From Pseudomonas sp. DNDY-54 (GTDB lineage Bacteria; Pseudomonadota; Gammaproteobacteria; Pseudomonadales; Pseudomonadaceae), in assembly GCF_019880365.1 (NCBI RefSeq), contig NZ_CP082271.1, positions 1,178,001 to 1,242,000 on the forward strand: DNA of 64,000 bases. Reading direction: 5' to 3'. How positions within the stretch are numbered: the first letter of the stretch is position 1; each line of letters starts with the position of its first letter. Position numbers and translations under genes: made by a program. The notes under the pieces were generated by a model that saw only the letters and a list, made by a program, of their open reading frames with translations, was not told the origin of the DNA and did not search any database. This document shows, in pieces, positions 38,839 to 48,494 of the stretch.

Positions 38839-39636
38839 TTACAGCGCGATGAACAGCAAGGCGACGCCCAGCAGTAGTCGATAGATCACGAATGGCAGCA
38901 TGCCCAAGGCGTCCAGCGCCTTGAGGAAGAGCTTGATGCAGAGGAATGCAGCGATGAATGAAAGCGCTGCACCGAGGAAGATGTCATTCCACTGCGCTGC
39001 TTCCCCTGACTGGGCGAGTTCGACAGCCTTAAGCCCGCCGGCGGCGAGAATCAACGGAATCGACAGCAGAAACGAGAACCGCGCGGCGGATTGACGGGTA
39101 AAGCCAAGCAGCAGAGCCGCGGTCATGGTGATGCCCGAGCGGGATGTGCCCGGGATCAATGCCAGCGCCTGCGCAACGCCAATAATCAGTGCGCTCTTCC
39201 AGGTCATCTGCTCCATTTCGGCAACACGCCTGCCCTTGATATCGGCATACCACAGCAGCAACCCGAAAATAATCGTGGTGGCGGCAATGAACAGCATTGA
39301 GCGTGTGTACTGCTCGATGTAGTCCTCCAGTAGCAATCCGATAATCGCTGCCGGTAGCGTGCCGATGATAATCGCCCAGCCCAGGCGACTTTCTGCGCTG
39401 ACTTGTTGGCGAAATACATGCGCCAGCCAGCCACGGGTGGTGGCAATCACTTCATGTCGAAAGCAGATGAGCACGGCGAACAAGGTGCCGACGTGCACGG
39501 CTACGTCAAACGCCTGGCCTTGGTCCGGCCAGCCGAGGACCTGGGACGGGAGAATAAGGTGGGCAGAGGAGGAAATCGGGAGAAATTCGGTGATGCCCTG
39601 AAGAAGGGACAAAACAATCAGGTGAAGCCAATCCAT
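38839..39636 (-). CDS. uppP: Undecaprenyl-diphosphatase
   Basis: 265 residues, polytopic. Dephosphorylates undecaprenyl pyrophosphate to recycle the lipid carrier for peptidoglycan and other surface polymers, and gives bacitracin tolerance. Signatures: GITEFLPISSSAHLIL near the N-terminus and PGTSRSGITMTAALLLG in the middle, the two loops that form the active site. Begins MDWLHLIVLSLLQ. Transcribed alone on the minus strand. Confidence 0.95.
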   Translation of the reverse strand: MDWLHLIVLSLLQGITEFLPISSSAHLILPSQVLGWPDQGQAFDVAVHVGTLFAVLICFRHEVIATTRGWLAHVFRQQVSAESRLGWAIIIGTLPAAIIGLLLEDYIEQYTRSMLFIAATTIIFGLLLWYADIKGRRVAEMEQMTWKSALIIGVAQALALIPGTSRSGITMTAALLLGFTRQSAARFSFLLSIPLILAAGGLKAVELAQSGEAAQWNDIFLGAALSFIAAFLCIKLFLKALDALGMLPFVIYRLLLGVALLFIAL

Positions 39637-39712
39637 TGTGAATCCTTACCAGAACGGGACATGCGCGTTTGCCGCTTCAATCAAGCTGCCATGTGACTGA
39701 CAAAACGAGGTT

Positions 39713-39907
39713 TCATTCCCCGCGAGCGCAACGCGCGCAAATACAGGCTTTGCCTTGCGCCTCATCTGGTATTCGCCGTTGGACGTCTGGGACTATGACA
39801 ACGCTAAAGCACCAGCAGGGCTGAGCAGCGGTTGTTGAGTCGCAGTGACCGCAGGCGTTGGGTTGACCGCAGAGAGGGCACTTGCTTGGATCAGGCGTAT
39901 CGGTCAT
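39713..39907 (-). CDS. Cysteine-rich CWC-family protein
   Basis: 64 residues with nine cysteines: CPLCGQPNACGHC, PCWCFSV and ACICARC. The central CWC triplet defines the family, presumed zinc-binding with unknown function. Begins MTDTPDPSKCPLC. Lies between uppP and metG. Confidence 0.85.
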   Translation of the reverse strand: MTDTPDPSKCPLCGQPNACGHCDSTTAAQPCWCFSVVIVPDVQRRIPDEAQGKACICARCARGE

Positions 39908-40001
39908 GGCCGTCTCCGCGGTTGTGCAGATCGCTGCGGTGCGAGAGATGCACCAAGCGGTATGCCGCCTTACCGGACGGCCCGGCGGCTATACCCATAC
40001 G

Positions 40002-42044
40002 TTACTTCACGCGCTGACCGGGCTTTGCACCGCTGTCAGGGCTCAGCAGGTAGATCTCTTCACCGCCAGGGCCGGCGGCCAGCACCATACCTTCGGAGAC
40101 GCCGAACTTCATCTTGCGCGCGGCGAGGTTGGCGACGTATAGGGTCAGGCGACCTTCCAGCTTGCTTGGATCCGGGTAGGCGCTCTTGATGCCGGAGAAC
40201 ACGTTGCGCTTGGCATCGCCGATGTCGAGGGTCAGGCGCAGCAGCTTGTCGGCGCCTTCCACGAACTCGCACTTCTCGATCAGCGCGATGCGCAGGTCCA
40301 CGGCGGCAAAGGCGTCGAACGCGATTTCGGCCGCGATGGGCTCCTTGGTCAGCTCTCCATTGCCGCTCGGCTGGGCGGCGGTTTCAGTGGAGGCGAGGTC
40401 TTCCTTGGAAGATTCGATCATGGCTTCGATTTTGGCAGGCTCGATACGGGTCAATAGCGGGGTGAAAGCTTTCAGCTGATGGTTGGTCAGCAGCGTTTTC
40501 AGGTCGGTCCAGCCCAGCGGCTCGACGTTCAGGAAACGCTCGGCATCGGCGGCCAGGTTCGGCAGCACTGGCTTGAGGAAGATCACCAGTTGGCGGAACA
40601 GGTTGATGCCGGTGGCGCAGATGGCCTGGACTTCATCCTGCATGCCGTCCTGCTTGTTCAGTGCCCAGGGCGCCTTGTCGGCGATCCAGGCATTGGCGCG
40701 GTCGGCCAACGCCATGATCTCGCGCATGGCGCGGGCGAAATCGCGGTTCTCGTAAGCATCGGCAATGGACGGAGCGGCGGCCTGGAAGGCGTCGGTCAGT
40801 TCCGGGGCGGCGTTGCGGTCGACCATCATGCCGCCGTTGCCTTTGTGGATGAACCCGGCGCAACGGCTGGCGATGTTGACGACCTTGCCGACGAGGTCGG
40901 AATTGACCTTCTGCACGAAGTCTTCGAGGTTCAGGTCCAGGTCGTCCACGCCGCGGCCGAGCTTGGCGGCGTAGTAGTAGCGCAGGTATTCGGGGTTCAG
41001 GTGTTCAAGGTAAGTGCGCGCCTTGATAAAGGTGCCGCGCGACTTGGACATCTTCTGCCCATTGACCGTCAGGTAGCCATGCACTGCAACAGCGGTGGGC
41101 TTGCGCAGGCCGGCGCCTTCGAGCATGGCGGGCCAGAACAGGGTGTGGAAGTTGATGATGTCCTTGCCGATGAAGTGATAGAGCTCGGTGGTGGAGTCCT
41201 TCTTCCAGAACGCATCGAAATCCAGTTCTGGGCGACGCGCACAGAGGTTCTTGAAGCTGGCCATGTAGCCGATCGGCGCGTCCAGCCAGACGTAGAAGTA
41301 CTTGCCGGGCTCATCGGGGATCTCGAAGCCGAAGTAGGGCGCATCGCGGGAGATGTCCCACTCGTGCAGGCCGCCATCGAGCCATTCGGCGATCTTGTTG
41401 GCGACTGAGTCCTGCAGGCTGCCGCTGCGGGTCCATTCTTTCAGCATCGCCTCGAAGTCGGGCAGCTTGAAGAAGAAGTGCTTGGAGTCGCGCAGCACTG
41501 GCGTGGCGCCGGAGATGGCCGAGCGTGGGTTCTTCAGTTCGGTGGGCTCGTAGGTGGCGCCACACTTTTCGCAGTTGTCGCCGTACTGGTCTTCGGCGGC
41601 GCACTTCGGGCAGGTGCCCTTGATGAAGCGGTCGGCGAGGAACATGCCTTTCTCGGGATCGAAGTACTGGGTCACCGAGCGCGTAGCGATGTGGCCGGCG
41701 TCGCGCAGGCGGGTGTAGATCATCTCCGACAGCTCGCGGTTTTCTTCCGAGTGGGTCGAGTGGAAGTTGTCGAAGTTGACCAGGAAGTCCGCGAAGTCGG
41801 CGCTGTGCTCGGCCTGCACATTGGCGATCAGTTGCTCGGGCGTGATGCCTTCCTTTTCGGCACGCAGCATGATGGCCGAGCCATGTGCGTCATCGGCACA
41901 TACATAAATGCACTGGTTGCCGCGCAGCTTCTGAAAGCGCACCCACATGTCCGTCTGGATGTACTCGAGCATATGGCCAAGGTGAATCGAACCGTTGGCG
42001 TAGGGCAGGGCACTAGTAACGAGGATCTGACGGGCTTCGGACAT
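40002..42044 (-). CDS. metG: Methionyl-tRNA synthetase
   Basis: 680 residues from the ATG at 42044 ([18 protein letters not shown]); upstream in-frame sequence is not MetG-like. The class I motifs are [10 protein letters not shown] (HIGH-type) and KMSKSRGTF (KMSKS). A zinc knuckle [18 protein letters not shown] lies at about residues 140-160. An acidic Ala/Glu-rich linker ([17 protein letters not shown]) leads to the C-terminal OB-fold tRNA-binding domain ([34 protein letters not shown]). Divergent from apbC. Confidence 0.96.
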   Translation of the reverse strand: MSEARQILVTSALPYANGSIHLGHMLEYIQTDMWVRFQKLRGNQCIYVCADDAHGSAIMLRAEKEGITPEQLIANVQAEHSADFADFLVNFDNFHSTHSEENRELSEMIYTRLRDAGHIATRSVTQYFDPEKGMFLADRFIKGTCPKCAAEDQYGDNCEKCGATYEPTELKNPRSAISGATPVLRDSKHFFFKLPDFEAMLKEWTRSGSLQDSVANKIAEWLDGGLHEWDISRDAPYFGFEIPDEPGKYFYVWLDAPIGYMASFKNLCARRPELDFDAFWKKDSTTELYHFIGKDIINFHTLFWPAMLEGAGLRKPTAVAVHGYLTVNGQKMSKSRGTFIKARTYLEHLNPEYLRYYYAAKLGRGVDDLDLNLEDFVQKVNSDLVGKVVNIASRCAGFIHKGNGGMMVDRNAAPELTDAFQAAAPSIADAYENRDFARAMREIMALADRANAWIADKAPWALNKQDGMQDEVQAICATGINLFRQLVIFLKPVLPNLAADAERFLNVEPLGWTDLKTLLTNHQLKAFTPLLTRIEPAKIEAMIESSKEDLASTETAAQPSGNGELTKEPIAAEIAFDAFAAVDLRIALIEKCEFVEGADKLLRLTLDIGDAKRNVFSGIKSAYPDPSKLEGRLTLYVANLAARKMKFGVSEGMVLAAGPGGEEIYLLSPDSGAKPGQRVK

Positions 42045-42238
42045 GGGGGAAATCTGCAGTCGGGGTTGCGAAGTGAGCTGGTCACTATAAAGGTGCGACG
42101 TTTTTTTTTCACCCGCACTGGCGCGGCTGATGCCGGTCAGATGCCAAGTGCCGCGCCATGTTGACGCGGTAGATGAGCCCATACGGCACCACGGGGTAAG
42201 ATGCCCGTCTGTTTTACTAGGTTTTCTTGGGAGTAGTC

Positions 42239-43333
42239 ATGACCGTCACACGCGAAGCTGTGGAAGCCGTACTGCGTCAGTACACCGACCCTAACCTGAA
42301 CCAGGATCCGGTTACCGCCGGTTGCGTGCGTTCCATCGAGATTCAGGGCGACCGCGTCAGCGTGCAGATCGAGCTGGGCTACGCCGCCGGGCTGTTTCGC
42401 AGCGGCTGGGCGCAGATGTTGGCGATGGCCATCGAGCAGCTTGAAGGCGTGACCCGAGCGGACGTGCAGGTCGATTGCGTGATCCGCTCGCACAAGGCGC
42501 AGGATCAGCTCGAGTCGATGGTCAATGTGAAGAACATCATCGCGGTCGCCTCCGGCAAAGGCGGGGTGGGGAAATCCACTACGGCGGCCAATCTGGCGCT
42601 GGCGTTGGCCCGTGAAGGCGCACGGGTTGGGGTGCTGGACGCGGATATCTACGGGCCGAGCCAGGGCATCATGTTCGGCATTCCTGAGGGCACCCGCCCG
42701 GAAATCCGTGACAACAAAGCGTTTATCCCGCTGGAAGCCCACGGCGTGCAGATCATGTCGATGGCCTTCCTGGCCGACGACAAGACGCCGATGGTCTGGC
42801 GTGGCCCGATGGTTTCCGGCGCGCTGTTGCAGCTGATCACGCAGACGGCCTGGAATGATCTGGACTACCTGATCGTGGACATGCCGCCGGGCACCGGTGA
42901 TATCCAGCTGACCCTGGCGCAGAAGGTGCCGGTAGTGGGGGCGGTCATCGTCACCACGCCTCAGGATCTGGCGCTGCTGGATGCGAAAAAGGGCGTGGAG
43001 ATGTTCCGCAAGGTGAACATCCCGGTGCTGGGTGTGGTGGAGAACATGGCCATCCACATCTGCTCGAACTGCGGGCACGCGGAGCATCTGTTCGGCGAAG
43101 GCGGTGGCGAGAAGCTGGCGGCGCAGTACAACGTCGAGCTGCTGGCATCGTTGCCGCTGTCGATGGCGATCCGCAGTCAGGCCGATGCCGGTAGACCAAC
43201 CACCATTGCCGACCCGGAAAGCCAGATCGCGATGATTTACCAGCAGATGGCTCGCAGCGTGGGGGCGCGGATCGCGATGAGCGGGCAAATAATCGCGCAG
43301 TCGATGCCGAACATCGTCGTAACCGACGACTGA
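42239..43333 (+). CDS. apbC: Mrp/NBP35-family iron-sulfur carrier ATPase
   Basis: 364 residues from the ATG at 42239 (GGGAG at five bases). An N-terminal DUF59 domain (AVLRQYTDPNLNQDPVTAG) is followed by the deviant Walker A GKGGVGKST (about residues 107-115), the DADIYGPSQG motif, IVDMPPGTGD (Walker B) and the cluster-binding CxxC in HICSNCGH. It loads Fe-S clusters onto client proteins. The stop codon is followed at once by a 12-bp hairpin. It is divergent from metG, as in other pseudomonads. Confidence 0.95.
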   Translation: MTVTREAVEAVLRQYTDPNLNQDPVTAGCVRSIEIQGDRVSVQIELGYAAGLFRSGWAQMLAMAIEQLEGVTRADVQVDCVIRSHKAQDQLESMVNVKNIIAVASGKGGVGKSTTAANLALALAREGARVGVLDADIYGPSQGIMFGIPEGTRPEIRDNKAFIPLEAHGVQIMSMAFLADDKTPMVWRGPMVSGALLQLITQTAWNDLDYLIVDMPPGTGDIQLTLAQKVPVVGAVIVTTPQDLALLDAKKGVEMFRKVNIPVLGVVENMAIHICSNCGHAEHLFGEGGGEKLAAQYNVELLASLPLSMAIRSQADAGRPTTIADPESQIAMIYQQMARSVGARIAMSGQIIAQSMPNIVVTDD

Positions 43334-43368
43334 TCGTCGCAGGCGCGCTTGAGCGCCGCCTGCGACGA
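43334..43368 (+). terminator. Long hairpin at the apbC stop
   Basis: TCGTCGCAGGCG and CGCCTGCGACGA form a perfect 12-bp stem, with an inner GCGC/GCGC pairing possible around TTGA. It starts directly after the TGA of apbC. There is no T-run, so a Rho-assisted terminator or mRNA 3'-end protector is likely. Confidence 0.5.
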
Positions 43369-43430
43369 AGACGTGTCGGGCGCATTGGTTTCGTCCTGCG
43401 GAGTTGCTAGAGCGCAATCCGCATAACCCT

Positions 43431-43491
43431 GTAGAAGCGAGCTTGCTCGGGAAGGGGCCGTAAAAGCATTCGCGAGCAAGCTCGCTCCTAC
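43431..43491. repeat. Inverted REP doublet (REPIN-like)
   Basis: GTAGAAGCGAGCTTGCTCGGGAA (43431-43453) and, inverted, TTCGCGAGCAAGCTCGCTCCTAC (43469-43491) match at 21 of 23 positions. The core GCGAGCTTGCTCGC is the common Pseudomonas REP. Each arm is itself palindromic, and the pair can form a long cruciform between apbC and csp. Confidence 0.85.
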
Positions 43492-43574
43492 GGGGCATGC
43501 ATGCCTTTCGGCTCAGCGTCGGTCTGAACCGCCCAGTCTCTCGGTCCTGCCGAATCCGCGACAAACCTCAGGCA

Positions 43575-43602
43575 TAAAAAAAGCCCCGCCGAGGCGGAGC
43601 TT
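43575..43602 (-). terminator. Rho-independent terminator of the cold-shock gene
   Basis: On the minus strand AAGCTCCGCC / GGCGGGGCTT (one U-G pair) with a TC loop, followed by seven T residues; it lies 23 bp after the csp stop. Confidence 0.88.
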
Positions 43603-43624
43603 CTTTCAGCAGAGAAGCTTCAGG

Positions 43625-43834
43625 TTAGATAACCTGAACTTCCTCAGCTTGCATGCCCTTCTGGCCGCGAGTAGCGACGAAGGAAACTTGCTGGCCTTCT
43701 TTCAGGCTCTTGAAACCGTCGCCCTGGATGGCGCGGAAGTGTACGAAGAGGTCGTCACCGGATTGCGGAGTGATGAAGCCGAAGCCTTTCTCATCGTTGA
43801 ACCACTTAACGGTACCGGTTTGGCGATTGGACAT
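43625..43834 (-). CDS. Cold-shock domain protein (CspA family)
   Basis: 69 residues from the ATG at 43834 (AAGGAG nine bases upstream). The five-stranded OB fold has RNP1 KGFGFI and RNP2 LFVHF, with the start [16 protein letters not shown]. Single-stranded RNA chaperone in the cytoplasm. The 320-bp region upstream gives room for a long 5' leader typical of cold-induced csp mRNAs, but I could not identify a cold box. Confidence 0.94.
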   Translation of the reverse strand: MSNRQTGTVKWFNDEKGFGFITPQSGDDLFVHFRAIQGDGFKSLKEGQQVSFVATRGQKGMQAEEVQVI

Positions 43835-44154
43835 TTGAAATGTCTCCTTGAACAAGGTGTAGAGATAATTTGAACGGGCAAATACCCCGAACGGTGACTG
43901 TGTGCAAGGAGTTAGGAGTCGTAGCAATGATCGGATCGAAATCTAAACATGTAGCGATTCACGGTGACACATGCAGCAGCAGCCAATGAAAGATACTCCA
44001 TTTCTGTCGCAATGCGAGCATTATTTTCAGTTTCCAGCCGAAGCGTCAGAGATGCGACGCATGGACCCGGCTCGTGGGCTTTGAACCGGCTCTGTGTGCT
44101 CGGTAAGATGCACGCCTTTCTTCATCCATTAACAGCCCAATCAGGACGCCCGCC
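43835..44154. other. Divergent csp-dcd intergenic region
   Basis: 320 bp without a supported gene. It holds the csp leader and the promoters for csp and dcd. A short plus-strand frame at 43964-44158 overlaps dcd and has no family resemblance. Confidence 0.6.
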
Positions 44155-44721
44155 ATGAGCATCAAATCGGACAAGTGGATTCGCCGGATGGCGCAGGAGC
44201 ACGGGATGATCGAGCCCTACGTCGAGCGCCAGATGCGCGGCGAGGGTAGCGAGCGTCTGATCTCCTACGGCGTCTCAAGCTACGGCTATGACGTACGCTG
44301 CGCCGACGAATTCAAGATTTTCACCAACATCAACTCGGCAATCGTCGACCCGAAGAACTTCGATGAGAAGAGCTTCGTCGACATCAAGAGTGACGTCTGC
44401 ATCATCCCCCCGAACTCGTTCGCCCTGGCGCGCACCGTCGAATACTTTCGGATCCCGCGTAACGTGCTGACCATCTGCCTCGGGAAAAGCACTTATGCCC
44501 GCTGCGGCATCATCGTCAACGTGACGCCGCTGGAGCCAGAGTGGGAAGGGCATGTGACGCTGGAGTTCTCCAACACCACGACGCTGCCAGCGAAGATCTA
44601 CGCCAACGAGGGCGTGGCGCAGATGCTGTTCCTGGAGTCGGATGAAGAGTGTGAGACGTCCTACCGCGATCGCGGTGGCAAGTATCAGGGGCAGCGTGGC
44701 GTGACGTTGCCGAAGGCGTAA
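44155..44721 (+). CDS. dcd: dCTP deaminase
   Basis: 188 residues, normal length. Converts dCTP to dUTP for thymidylate synthesis. It starts [22 protein letters not shown] and shows [17 protein letters not shown], the GKSTYARCG phosphate loop and the catalytic Glu in [11 protein letters not shown], then [11 protein letters not shown]. Followed by a terminator shared with the convergent SDR gene. Confidence 0.95.
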   Translation: MSIKSDKWIRRMAQEHGMIEPYVERQMRGEGSERLISYGVSSYGYDVRCADEFKIFTNINSAIVDPKNFDEKSFVDIKSDVCIIPPNSFALARTVEYFRIPRNVLTICLGKSTYARCGIIVNVTPLEPEWEGHVTLEFSNTTTLPAKIYANEGVAQMLFLESDEECETSYRDRGGKYQGQRGVTLPKA

Positions 44722-44754
44722 GCCGTTCGAATCATGGATTGACTCGCTTACAGG

Positions 44755-44794
44755 TACGGGTGGTGGCTGATGCTGCCACCCGTATCGTTGTTTT
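44755..44794 (+). terminator. Terminator after dcd
   Basis: TACGGGTGG (44755-44763) pairs with CCACCCGTA (44776-44784), followed by TCGTTGTTTT. Alternative inner pairing GGTGGC/GCCACC is possible. Confidence 0.7.
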
Positions 44795-44822
44795 CAGGCC
44801 TGTGGTTTGACAACGACAGGTT

Positions 44823-45506
44823 TCACCAGGGGAGTGCTTCACCCTGGTAGTCGACAAAGCGATGGCCGCCCTGGCCTGCAGCGCGCTTGACCTGCTCGAT
44901 CATGCCACGGCAGCTGGTTTCGATATCCAGTGGCGCTTCCGCTCCACCCATATCCGTTTTGACCCATCCGGGGTGCATCGAGAGCACGGTCAGGCCGCTG
45001 GCTTCTTCGAGGCCGGCAACGAATGTACGCGTTAGGTGATTGAGCGCCGCTTTGCTCGCACCGTAGAGCGGCATGCCCATGCCGGGTCCTGACTCAACGC
45101 TTCCCATGATTGAACTCATAAAAGTGATGACGCCGGTTTGCGGCTTGACCAAGGAGAGCATGCGTTTGGCCAATCGAACCGGCGCGACCGCATTGGTCAT
45201 GAATAGATGGCTGACATCGTCGTGCGTCGCCGTCCGCGCGGAGAGCTCTCGTGAACCGGAGATGCCAGCGTTTATATAAAGCATATCCAGCGAGGTACCG
45301 GACAGGCGCTGGGCCAGCGCGTCGACGGCCGCGGCATCCTCAATATCCAGCGCCTCGATACGGACATTCGAGAGAGACTTCAGCTCATCGGCACGCTGGG
45401 GGTCACGGACGGTTGCGATCACTTGCCATCCGTCGTGGGTGAACTGCTTGGCCAAACCAAGGCCAAGGCCGCGCGACGCGCCGATGATCAGAACAGTGTT
45501 AGACAT
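44823..45506 (-). CDS. Short-chain dehydrogenase/reductase
   Basis: 227 residues from the ATG at 45506 (AGGGG eight bases upstream). Classical SDR: cofactor loop IGASRGLGLGLA, LYINAGISGS (NAG motif), catalytic Ser in FMSSIMGS and YGASKAALN (Tyr and Lys), then HPGWVKTDMGG. The GASRGLG loop, followed by TVRDPQRA, suggests preference for NADP. It resembles the C-factor/YciK-like carbonyl reductase group; the substrate is unknown. Confidence 0.9.
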   Translation of the reverse strand: MSNTVLIIGASRGLGLGLAKQFTHDGWQVIATVRDPQRADELKSLSNVRIEALDIEDAAAVDALAQRLSGTSLDMLYINAGISGSRELSARTATHDDVSHLFMTNAVAPVRLAKRMLSLVKPQTGVITFMSSIMGSVESGPGMGMPLYGASKAALNHLTRTFVAGLEEASGLTVLSMHPGWVKTDMGGAEAPLDIETSCRGMIEQVKRAAGQGGHRFVDYQGEALPW

Positions 45507-45603
45507 ATAGGAACCCCTAGAATGGCTGGCCAGCAAGCATAGCTGATCGCAATCCCTGGGTGGCCGGGCAGGCGTTAGGCCGGCGTTCTATGCTGCAGAA
45601 ACG

Positions 45604-45635
45604 AAAATGCCCGCATCGTTGAATGCGGGCATTTT
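45604..45635 (-). terminator. Rho-independent terminator after sodB
   Basis: Perfect 13-bp stem AAAATGCCCGCAT / ATGCGGGCATTTT with a 6-nt loop, 47 bp past the sodB stop codon. The arms carry A and T runs, so it may also act on the opposite strand. Confidence 0.85.
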
Positions 45636-45681
45636 CTTATTGCTTCACGGGCTGGCAGCGCCGTCCCATGATGACTAGGCG

Positions 45682-46263
45682 TTAGCCAGCGAAGTTCTTC
45701 GCAACGAAATCCCAGTTAACGACGTTCCAGAACGCTTCGACAAACTTCGGACGCGCATTGCGATAGTCGATGTAGTAAGCGTGTTCCCAGACGTCGCAGG
45801 TCAGCAATGGCTTGTCGCCAGCGGTCATTGGGTTGCCTGCACCGATAGTGCTGGCCAAACCGACGCTGCCGTCGGACTTCTTCACCAGCCAGGCCCAGCC
45901 GGAGCCGAAGGTGCCAATGGCGGTCTTGGTGAACTCTTCCTTGAACTTGTCAAAGGAGCCGAAGGCGGCGTTGATGGCATCTGCCAGGGCGCCAGTCGGC
46001 TGGCCACCGGCGTTCGGCGCCATGCAGTTCCAGAAGAACGTGTGGTTCCAGACCTGAGCGGCATTGTTGAAGATGCCACCGGACGAGGTCTTGATGATGG
46101 TTTCCAGATCCTTGCCTTCGAACTCGGTCCCAGGGATCAGGTTGTTCAGGTTGGTCACGTAGGCTTGATGATGCTTGCCATGGTGATACTCGAAAGTCTC
46201 TGCGGAAATGTGCGGCTCGAGGGCGGTCTTTTCAAACGGAAGCGGCGGCAATTCGAAAGCCAT
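45682..46263 (-). CDS. sodB: Iron superoxide dismutase
   Basis: 193 residues. Removes superoxide in the cytoplasm. Metal ligands: His in [12 protein letters not shown], His in WNHTFFWNC, Asp and His in [37 protein letters not shown] supports the Fe type. Start codon preceded by CAGGAG. Followed by a strong terminator. Confidence 0.96.
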   Translation of the reverse strand: MAFELPPLPFEKTALEPHISAETFEYHHGKHHQAYVTNLNNLIPGTEFEGKDLETIIKTSSGGIFNNAAQVWNHTFFWNCMAPNAGGQPTGALADAINAAFGSFDKFKEEFTKTAIGTFGSGWAWLVKKSDGSVGLASTIGAGNPMTAGDKPLLTCDVWEHAYYIDYRNARPKFVEAFWNVVNWDFVAKNFAG

Positions 46264-46625
46264 GGTGTATCTCCTGCTCAGGTGTCGAGAATAGATGCGG
46301 CTCGGAAGGAGGCAGTCTGCGCTGTTGGCCAGCGCCTCGCGGAACGGAGAAAAACTACTGCACTGATGTTCGTCCGTTTACGCCTGTCGTTCCCTTCGCT
46401 CGCTACATGCGTGCGCATTCTTGGCCGTTCACGGGCGGCCGTTATGGCGGGCTGAAGCGTTCCGCTCCATGCCCGCGAACCAAGGATCATAGCACCCAGC
46501 CTGCGGCAAAACCACGCGGCAACTGTGTGGAAAAGCCGAGTCCAGAGCCTCGTAACCGAGGCTCGCGCAGGGCTTGGTGATTATCGTGGCCCTCTGCGTG
46601 GACCACCGATTACAACGGGCGTTCA
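46264..46625. other. Intergenic stretch between sodB and argO
   Basis: 362 bp without a supported gene. It holds the sodB promoter and the 3' flank of argO. The only structure I see is a perfect 8-bp hairpin GAGCCTCG-TAAC-CGAGGCTC at 46545-46564, without a T-run. Confidence 0.6.
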
Positions 46626-47228
46626 TCAGTCGAGCAAAACCAGCTGTGCAGCAATGGCGAACATCATGACCGCCACGCCCAGATCAATCAGACGCCACGT
46701 CAGCGGCCGTGCAAGCGACGGCGCAAGCCATGCTCCACCCAGTGCAAGCGTCAGAAACCACAGGGTCGATGCGCTCGCCGCGCCCAGCGTGTACGCGCCA
46801 GGTTCAGGCTGCTGAGCGCCTAGCGAGCCGATCAGTAGCACCGTGTCGAGGTAGACGTGCGGGTTGAGCAGCGTGACTGCAAGCGCGGCTAAGAGAACGC
46901 TCTGCAGCGACCGGGGTGCTCGCTGGGTATCTTCCCGAAGCGCTTCGGGGCGCGCCGCGCGGCGCAGGGCGACGACACCATAGAACAACAGGAACAGCAC
47001 CCCACCCCAGCGGGCAACTTGAAGTAGTAGGGGGCTGTCCGCCAGCACCGCGGCGAGGCCAAAAACCCCAACGCTCACGAGCAGAACGTCACACAGAATG
47101 CAGAGCGCCGCGACCGGCAGGTGGTGTTCGCGTCGCAGGCTTTGCGCCAGAACAAACGCGTTCTGCGCGCCAATCGCGATGATCAATCCGGCGGTGACCA
47201 ACAGCCCGTTGAAATAGCTCTGCCACAT
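46626..47228 (-). CDS. argO: LysE/ArgO-family amino-acid exporter
   Basis: 200 residues with about six membrane helices. ArgO signature: LLVTAGLIIAIGAQNAFVLAQSLRREH at the N-terminus and LAVTLLNPHVYLDTVLLIGSLGAQ in the middle. Exports arginine, lysine or toxic analogues such as canavanine. It is divergent from an ArgP-like LysR gene (gap 98 bp), the arrangement known for lysE/lysG and argO/argP, so control by that activator in response to basic amino acids is likely. Confidence 0.92.
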   Translation of the reverse strand: MWQSYFNGLLVTAGLIIAIGAQNAFVLAQSLRREHHLPVAALCILCDVLLVSVGVFGLAAVLADSPLLLQVARWGGVLFLLFYGVVALRRAARPEALREDTQRAPRSLQSVLLAALAVTLLNPHVYLDTVLLIGSLGAQQPEPGAYTLGAASASTLWFLTLALGGAWLAPSLARPLTWRLIDLGVAVMMFAIAAQLVLLD

Positions 47229-47326
47229 GGAGGTTCTGCCTGTTTTCGTAGAAGGAACGCTCGCAGTCTGGGTGCTCCTGTCGTATAAGAAAAAGTAAAT
47301 ATAGTAATGATGCATAAGGAGAGCTG

Positions 47327-48214
47327 ATGTTCGACTACAAGCTGCTCGCCGCGCTGGCTGCGGTCGTAGAGCAGGCTGGGTTCGATCGGGCCGCGCAGGC
47401 GTTGGGGCTGTCGCAATCAGCCGTCTCGCAACGCATCAAGCTGCTCGAGGCGCGATTAGGACAGCCGGTGCTGCTGCGAGCGACACCGCCTCAGCCGACC
47501 GAAGTTGGGCGGCGACTGCTTAACCACGTCCAGCAGGTGCGATTGCTGGAGCGCGATCTTCAGGCGCACGTTCCGGAACTCGACCAAGTCCGCCTGCCGG
47601 AACGGTTGCGCATTGCCCTTAACGCCGACAGCCTCTCGACCTGGTGGGCCGAAGCGGTAGCGCCATTTTGTACAGCGAATGGAGTGGTGCTCGACCATGT
47701 CCTGGAAGATCAAGACGTTGGGCTCAAGCGTATGCGAGCAGGGGAGGTGGCCGCCTGTGTGTGTTCTGTAGAGCGGCCGCTGGCAGGCGCGCGTAGCCAG
47801 TTCCTCGGCGCCATGCGATACCGTGCGCTGGCCAGCCCGGCCTATGTTGCCCGGCACCTTGGCGCTGCTCCGTCGGCCGAGGTGTTGTTGCGCGCACCGG
47901 CAATCGTGTTCGGTCCGGATGATCAGCTGCAACATCGCTATCTGGCCTCGTTAGGCCTGAGCGGTCCCTTCAGCCATCACTTGTGTCCGTCGTCGGAGGG
48001 GTTTGTCCGCTTGTTGCAGTGCGATCTCGGATGGGGCCTGGTGCCTGAACTTCAAGTTCGTGAGGAGCTGGCCAACGGCGTGCTGATCGATGTGTTCCAG
48101 GGGAAGCCGATCGACGTTCCGCTTTACTGGCATCACTGGCGCAACGGCGGGGATCTCCTCGCCGAGCTCACGCGACAGCTGTCGCGCTCGGTGAAACAGT
48201 GGCTGGTCAATTGA
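47327..48214 (+). CDS. argP: LysR-type regulator ArgP
   Basis: 295 residues, preceded by AAGGAG. The HTH is FDRAAQALGLSQSAVSQRIKLLEARLGQPVLLR. Characteristic of ArgP/LysG: LRIALNADSLSTWWAEAV, FLGAMRYRALASPAYVARH and CDLGWGLVPELQV. Activates the divergent exporter gene argO when bound to Arg or Lys. Its promoter and the exporter promoter share the 98-bp gap. Confidence 0.93.
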   Translation: MFDYKLLAALAAVVEQAGFDRAAQALGLSQSAVSQRIKLLEARLGQPVLLRATPPQPTEVGRRLLNHVQQVRLLERDLQAHVPELDQVRLPERLRIALNADSLSTWWAEAVAPFCTANGVVLDHVLEDQDVGLKRMRAGEVAACVCSVERPLAGARSQFLGAMRYRALASPAYVARHLGAAPSAEVLLRAPAIVFGPDDQLQHRYLASLGLSGPFSHHLCPSSEGFVRLLQCDLGWGLVPELQVREELANGVLIDVFQGKPIDVPLYWHHWRNGGDLLAELTRQLSRSVKQWLVN

Positions 48215-48218
48215 AGGT

Positions 48219-48494
48219 TCAGCTCAACACGCGCTGGCCGCGGTAGATGCGCACTGAAGGCGCAGGCTGACCTTCTGGTCGTACAGGTGCCGCCGTGACC
48301 AGAGAAGGCAGATCACTGTAAGTGGCCAGCTCCTTGCCGAGGTCGCGGGTCGCCTCGTCACCGGAGTTGAGGCACGCCGTCAGCATCGCAGGAATGGCGT
48401 CCGGTTGACTCAGCCTGATGTCCAGTTGCTGCTCATCACGCAGGCGACGCCGCAGGTGTTGCATGCAATCCAGTACGGCTTTATTGAATTCCAT
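48219..48494 (-). CDS. Small helical protein of unknown function
   Basis: 91 residues from the ATG at 48494 (GAGGAG seven bases upstream). It begins MEFNKAVLDCMQHLRRRLR and has a helical, charged composition followed by a Pro-rich tail (APVRPEGQPAPSVRIYRGQ). No signal or membrane segment. Family not recognised. Stops 4 bp from the convergent argP stop. Confidence 0.7.
   Translation of the reverse strand: MEFNKAVLDCMQHLRRRLRDEQQLDIRLSQPDAIPAMLTACLNSGDEATRDLGKELATYSDLPSLVTAAPVRPEGQPAPSVRIYRGQRVLS

Noticed and set aside
40479..41408. 309-residue plus-strand frame opposite metG
   Set aside because: Antisense shadow with no recognisable domain.
42137..43564. 475-residue minus-strand open frame opposite apbC
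   Set aside because: Composition (His/Arg/Gln-rich, no fold motifs) and complete overlap with apbC mark it as a shadow.
43964..44158. 64-residue frame upstream of dcd
   Set aside because: It overlaps the dcd start, has no ribosome-binding site and lies in the promoter region.
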